Position numbers and translations under genes: made by a program. This document shows, in pieces, positions 15,667 through 17,328 of a DNA stretch of 17,328 nt (position 1 is the stretch's first letter; every line of letters starts with the position of its first letter). Source of the DNA: Candidatus Heimdallarchaeota archaeon (GTDB taxonomy: Archaea > Asgardarchaeota > Heimdallarchaeia > Heimdallarchaeales > Kariarchaeaceae); NCBI GenBank assembly GCA_021399405.1, contig JAAFKL010000004.1, positions 1 to 17,328 on the forward strand, given 5' to 3'. The notes beneath the pieces are model-generated. The model was not told where the DNA came from, searched no databases, and was given only the letters and a program-made list of their open reading frames with translations.

Positions 15667-16605
15667 ATGGAATCATTATTGGGTAGAAGTTTACTAACAT
15701 TACAAGATTTTACTCGTGAGGAAATCACATATCTTCTTGATCTTTCCTTCAAATTGAAAGAGCAAATGCAAAAAAAAGAATTAAAAAAACCTCTTGCTGG
15801 ATATTCTATGGCGATGATTTTCCAAAAACGAAGTACAAGAACTAGAGTTTCAACAGAGACTGGAATTAGTTATCTGGGAGGACATGCGTTATTTTTAGGT
15901 TCAGATGATATTCAATTGGGGAAAAATGAATCATTGAAAGATACTGCACTTGTTTTGGGTAGATTCAATGATATCATTCTTGCACGTGTCTTTGGTCACG
16001 ATGTTGTTGAAGTGTTATCTACAGAAGGTTCTGTTCCGGTAATCAATGCCCTATCTGATAAATTCCATCCACTTCAAATTTTAGCTGATTACATGACAAT
16101 AATTATGCATTTAGAAAAATTAGAAGGCCAAACTATCGCATGGGTAGGTGATGGAAATAATGTTCTTCACTCGATTATGGCATCAGCAGCAAAAATGGGT
16201 ATCAATCTTAAAATTGCAACCCCTGAGGGATATCGACCTGATTCTGAAATTTCTGCTTTTGCTGAAAAGGAAGCATTAGCACATGGTACTGAATTTTTAT
16301 TCACTACAGATCCATTGGTTGCCGTTAAAAATGCAAATGTGATCATCACAGATACTTGGATTTCCATGGGACAAGATTCTGAAAAGGAAGCTAGAATTCA
16401 AGCGTTCAAAGGTTATCAAGTCACAATGAATATGCTAAAAGAAGCAGCAGACAATTGGAAGTTTATGCATTGTCTCCCCCGTAAACCTAATGAAGTTGAT
16501 GATGAGGTATTTTATTCTGATCGATCTATTATCTGGGATGAAGCGGAAAATCGAATGTATACTGTAATGGCTGTTACGCTTGCTCTTTTAGGAAAATCAA
16601 GTTAA
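15667..16605 (+). CDS. argF: Ornithine carbamoyltransferase
   Basis: Transfers the carbamoyl group of carbamoyl phosphate to ornithine, making citrulline in arginine synthesis; cytoplasmic, usually a trimer or a multiple of one. From the ATG at 15667 it has 312 aa, typical of the family. Visible motifs are the carbamoyl-phosphate-binding STRTR (56-60) and HPLQ (134-137), and the ornithine-side DTWISMG (229-235) and HCLP (268-271). The SMG loop favours ornithine over aspartate as substrate. The open frame extends upstream to a TTG at 15610. I reject that start because the added 19 residues are not family-like and a TATA box lies between the two. No other arg gene is next to it. Its stop is 1 bp from that of the convergent TPR gene. 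Confidence 0.95.
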   Translation: MESLLGRSLLTLQDFTREEITYLLDLSFKLKEQMQKKELKKPLAGYSMAMIFQKRSTRTRVSTETGISYLGGHALFLGSDDIQLGKNESLKDTALVLGRFNDIILARVFGHDVVEVLSTEGSVPVINALSDKFHPLQILADYMTIIMHLEKLEGQTIAWVGDGNNVLHSIMASAAKMGINLKIATPEGYRPDSEISAFAEKEALAHGTEFLFTTDPLVAVKNANVIITDTWISMGQDSEKEARIQAFKGYQVTMNMLKEAADNWKFMHCLPRKPNEVDDEVFYSDRSIIWDEAENRMYTVMAVTLALLGKSS

Positions 16606-16606
16606 T

Positions 16607-17212
16607 TTATTGAATAAGTTTTCTGAATTGTTTTAAATGACGTATATTGTCAAAATCACCATCTAAGCCTGCCTCATATTTGTAATCCACATCGTTGTCT
16701 TGTTTATCGATTGCAACTTGTAAATTCGTAATCGCTAGTTTCACGTTGAGTTGCTTGGAGTATAAACATGCTAAATTGTAATTGACCAAATGAAAATCAG
16801 GATCCATAATTAGAATTTCTTTATAACTTTCAATTGCTTCATCTAGTCTTTTGAGGGCAGTTAATACCACTGCCTTATTGAATTGAGCTTCTGAATAATT
16901 AGGATTTAATTCAAGAACATTATCATAAGCATGTATTGCTTCATCATATCGTTTTAAATCTAATAGACAGTTTCCTTTATTATAAAAAATACTTGGAACA
17001 CTATCGTCAATTTCAATCGCTTCATTATATTTTGTTAAAGCCTGTTGAAATCGTCCTAGATCCGCAAGAAAATTAGCATAATTATATACTAGCATTCCAT
17101 TAGATGGATTCATGTTGTACGCTCTTTCAAAATAGATTTTGGCTTCTTTTAGATCTCCTTCTTTGTGAGATTCTGTTGCCTTTTGATATAATTCTGAAAA
17201 TGTTTCGTCCAT
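16607..17212 (-). CDS. TPR-repeat protein
   Basis: A 201-aa protein (from the ATG at 17212) made almost wholly of about five 34-residue tetratricopeptide repeats. The clearest are those with NYANFLADLGRFQQALTKY, NKGNCLLDLKRYDEAIHAY and NKAVVLTALKRLDEAIESY, each ending in a [DE]P or similar turn. The tail DGDFDNIRHLKQFRKLI resembles the capping segment common to many TPR proteins. TPR domains bind other proteins; the partner here is unknown. There is no signal peptide or membrane helix. The frame extends six codons further to a TTG (17230), which would leave almost no room behind the tRNA, so I prefer the ATG. It lies 36 bp downstream of tRNA-Leu on the same strand. Confidence 0.88.
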   Translation of the reverse strand: MDETFSELYQKATESHKEGDLKEAKIYFERAYNMNPSNGMLVYNYANFLADLGRFQQALTKYNEAIEIDDSVPSIFYNKGNCLLDLKRYDEAIHAYDNVLELNPNYSEAQFNKAVVLTALKRLDEAIESYKEILIMDPDFHLVNYNLACLYSKQLNVKLAITNLQVAIDKQDNDVDYKYEAGLDGDFDNIRHLKQFRKLIQ

Positions 17213-17241
17213 AATTGTTCCAATATCCAAAATTTAAACGT

Positions 17242-17248
17242 AAAAAAA
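17242..17248 (-). terminator. T-run terminator after tRNA-Leu
   Basis: Seven T residues on the minus strand directly follow the encoded CCA of the tRNA, as expected for an oligo-T archaeal terminator. Confidence 0.6.
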
Positions 17249-17328
17249 TGGTGCGGGGGGTGGGATTCGAACCCACGAACCTCTAAAGGACAGGATATCT
17301 TCTGTCTGAGACTGGGACAACTTAAGTC
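17249..17328 (-). tRNA. tRNA-Leu (anticodon UAA) with a 24-nt intron, 5' part outside the window
   Basis: The window edge cuts the gene at position 30, in the anticodon stem. Visible are GA (30-31), loop CTTAAG (32-37, anticodon TAA), the intron, A38, TCCTG (39-43), a long class II variable arm (TCCTTTAGAGGTTC), the T arm GTGGG-TTCGAAT-CCCAC, the 3' acceptor strand CCCCCGC, A73 and an encoded CCA. The long variable arm and anticodon agree on leucine. The 5' acceptor strand should read GCGGGGG just beyond the window. Confidence 0.9.
17297..17320 (-). other. Archaeal tRNA intron with a near-canonical bulge-helix-bulge
   Basis: The intron lies between 37 and 38. CTTA (32-35) faces GAAG of the intron, giving three pairs and one A-G mismatch. 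The bulges are AG|T and AT|A, each cut after the second base. The inner stem is TGTC/GACA with a 9-nt loop. Confidence 0.85.

Noticed and set aside
17213..17230. TTG start six codons before the TPR-protein ATG
   Set aside because: It would begin only 18 bp after the tRNA, leaving no promoter, and an ATG is available.
1..17328. CRISPR arrays, insertion sequences, prophage or toxin-antitoxin genes
   Set aside because: No regularly spaced repeats, transposase motifs, terminal inverted repeats or recognisable toxin genes were found on reading both strands.

Overview
This AT-rich window is archaeal. It carries a family-B replicative DNA polymerase, a group II chaperonin (thermosome) subunit and a split glycine decarboxylase. 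It also has two tRNA genes whose introns sit at position 37/38 and fold as bulge-helix-bulge (BHB) motifs. Starts are a mixture: some genes have Shine-Dalgarno sequences, others have a TATA box so close that the mRNA must be nearly leaderless, and GTG/TTG starts are common. The gene set would fit an Asgard-type or other low-GC mesophilic archaeon. I could not test that placement by a search, so lineage remains an inference.

Layout, left to right. (1) 1-571: the first 17 codons of an unknown minus-strand gene, then about 500 bases without a gene that contain a GC-richer patch (141-320) and a hairpin/T-tract downstream of polB. (2) 572-4127, minus: family-B DNA polymerase preceded on the same strand by an unrecognised 241-aa protein. 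(3) 4327-5482: a secreted, C-terminally anchored, sequon-rich surface protein (plus) whose 3' end overlaps that of a GtrA-family membrane protein (minus). (4) 5684-9001, plus: glycine cleavage operon gcvH-gcvPA-gcvPB; gcvT and the lipoamide dehydrogenase are not here. (5) 9012-11221, minus: a sugar-type PLP aminotransferase (DegT/DnrJ) translationally coupled to a COG3199-type ATP-NAD/AcoX kinase. (6) 11317-11407, minus: tRNA-Ala(CGC) with a 17-nt intron. (7) 11573-13775: three unrecognised genes, two of them membrane proteins. (8) 13804-16605: thermosome subunit (minus) divergent from ornithine carbamoyltransferase (plus), sharing a 180-bp promoter region. (9) 16607-17328, minus: a TPR protein just downstream of a tRNA-Leu(UAA) gene that is cut by the window edge inside its anticodon stem.

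Functionally, the window mixes housekeeping (replication, protein folding, tRNA), one-carbon/glycine metabolism, arginine synthesis and cell-surface functions. The least explained parts are the polB-linked 241-aa gene, the coupled aminotransferase/kinase pair, the 119-, 340- and 216-aa orphans, and the GC-richer noncoding patch at the left. I see no CRISPR array, insertion sequence, prophage gene or obvious defence system.
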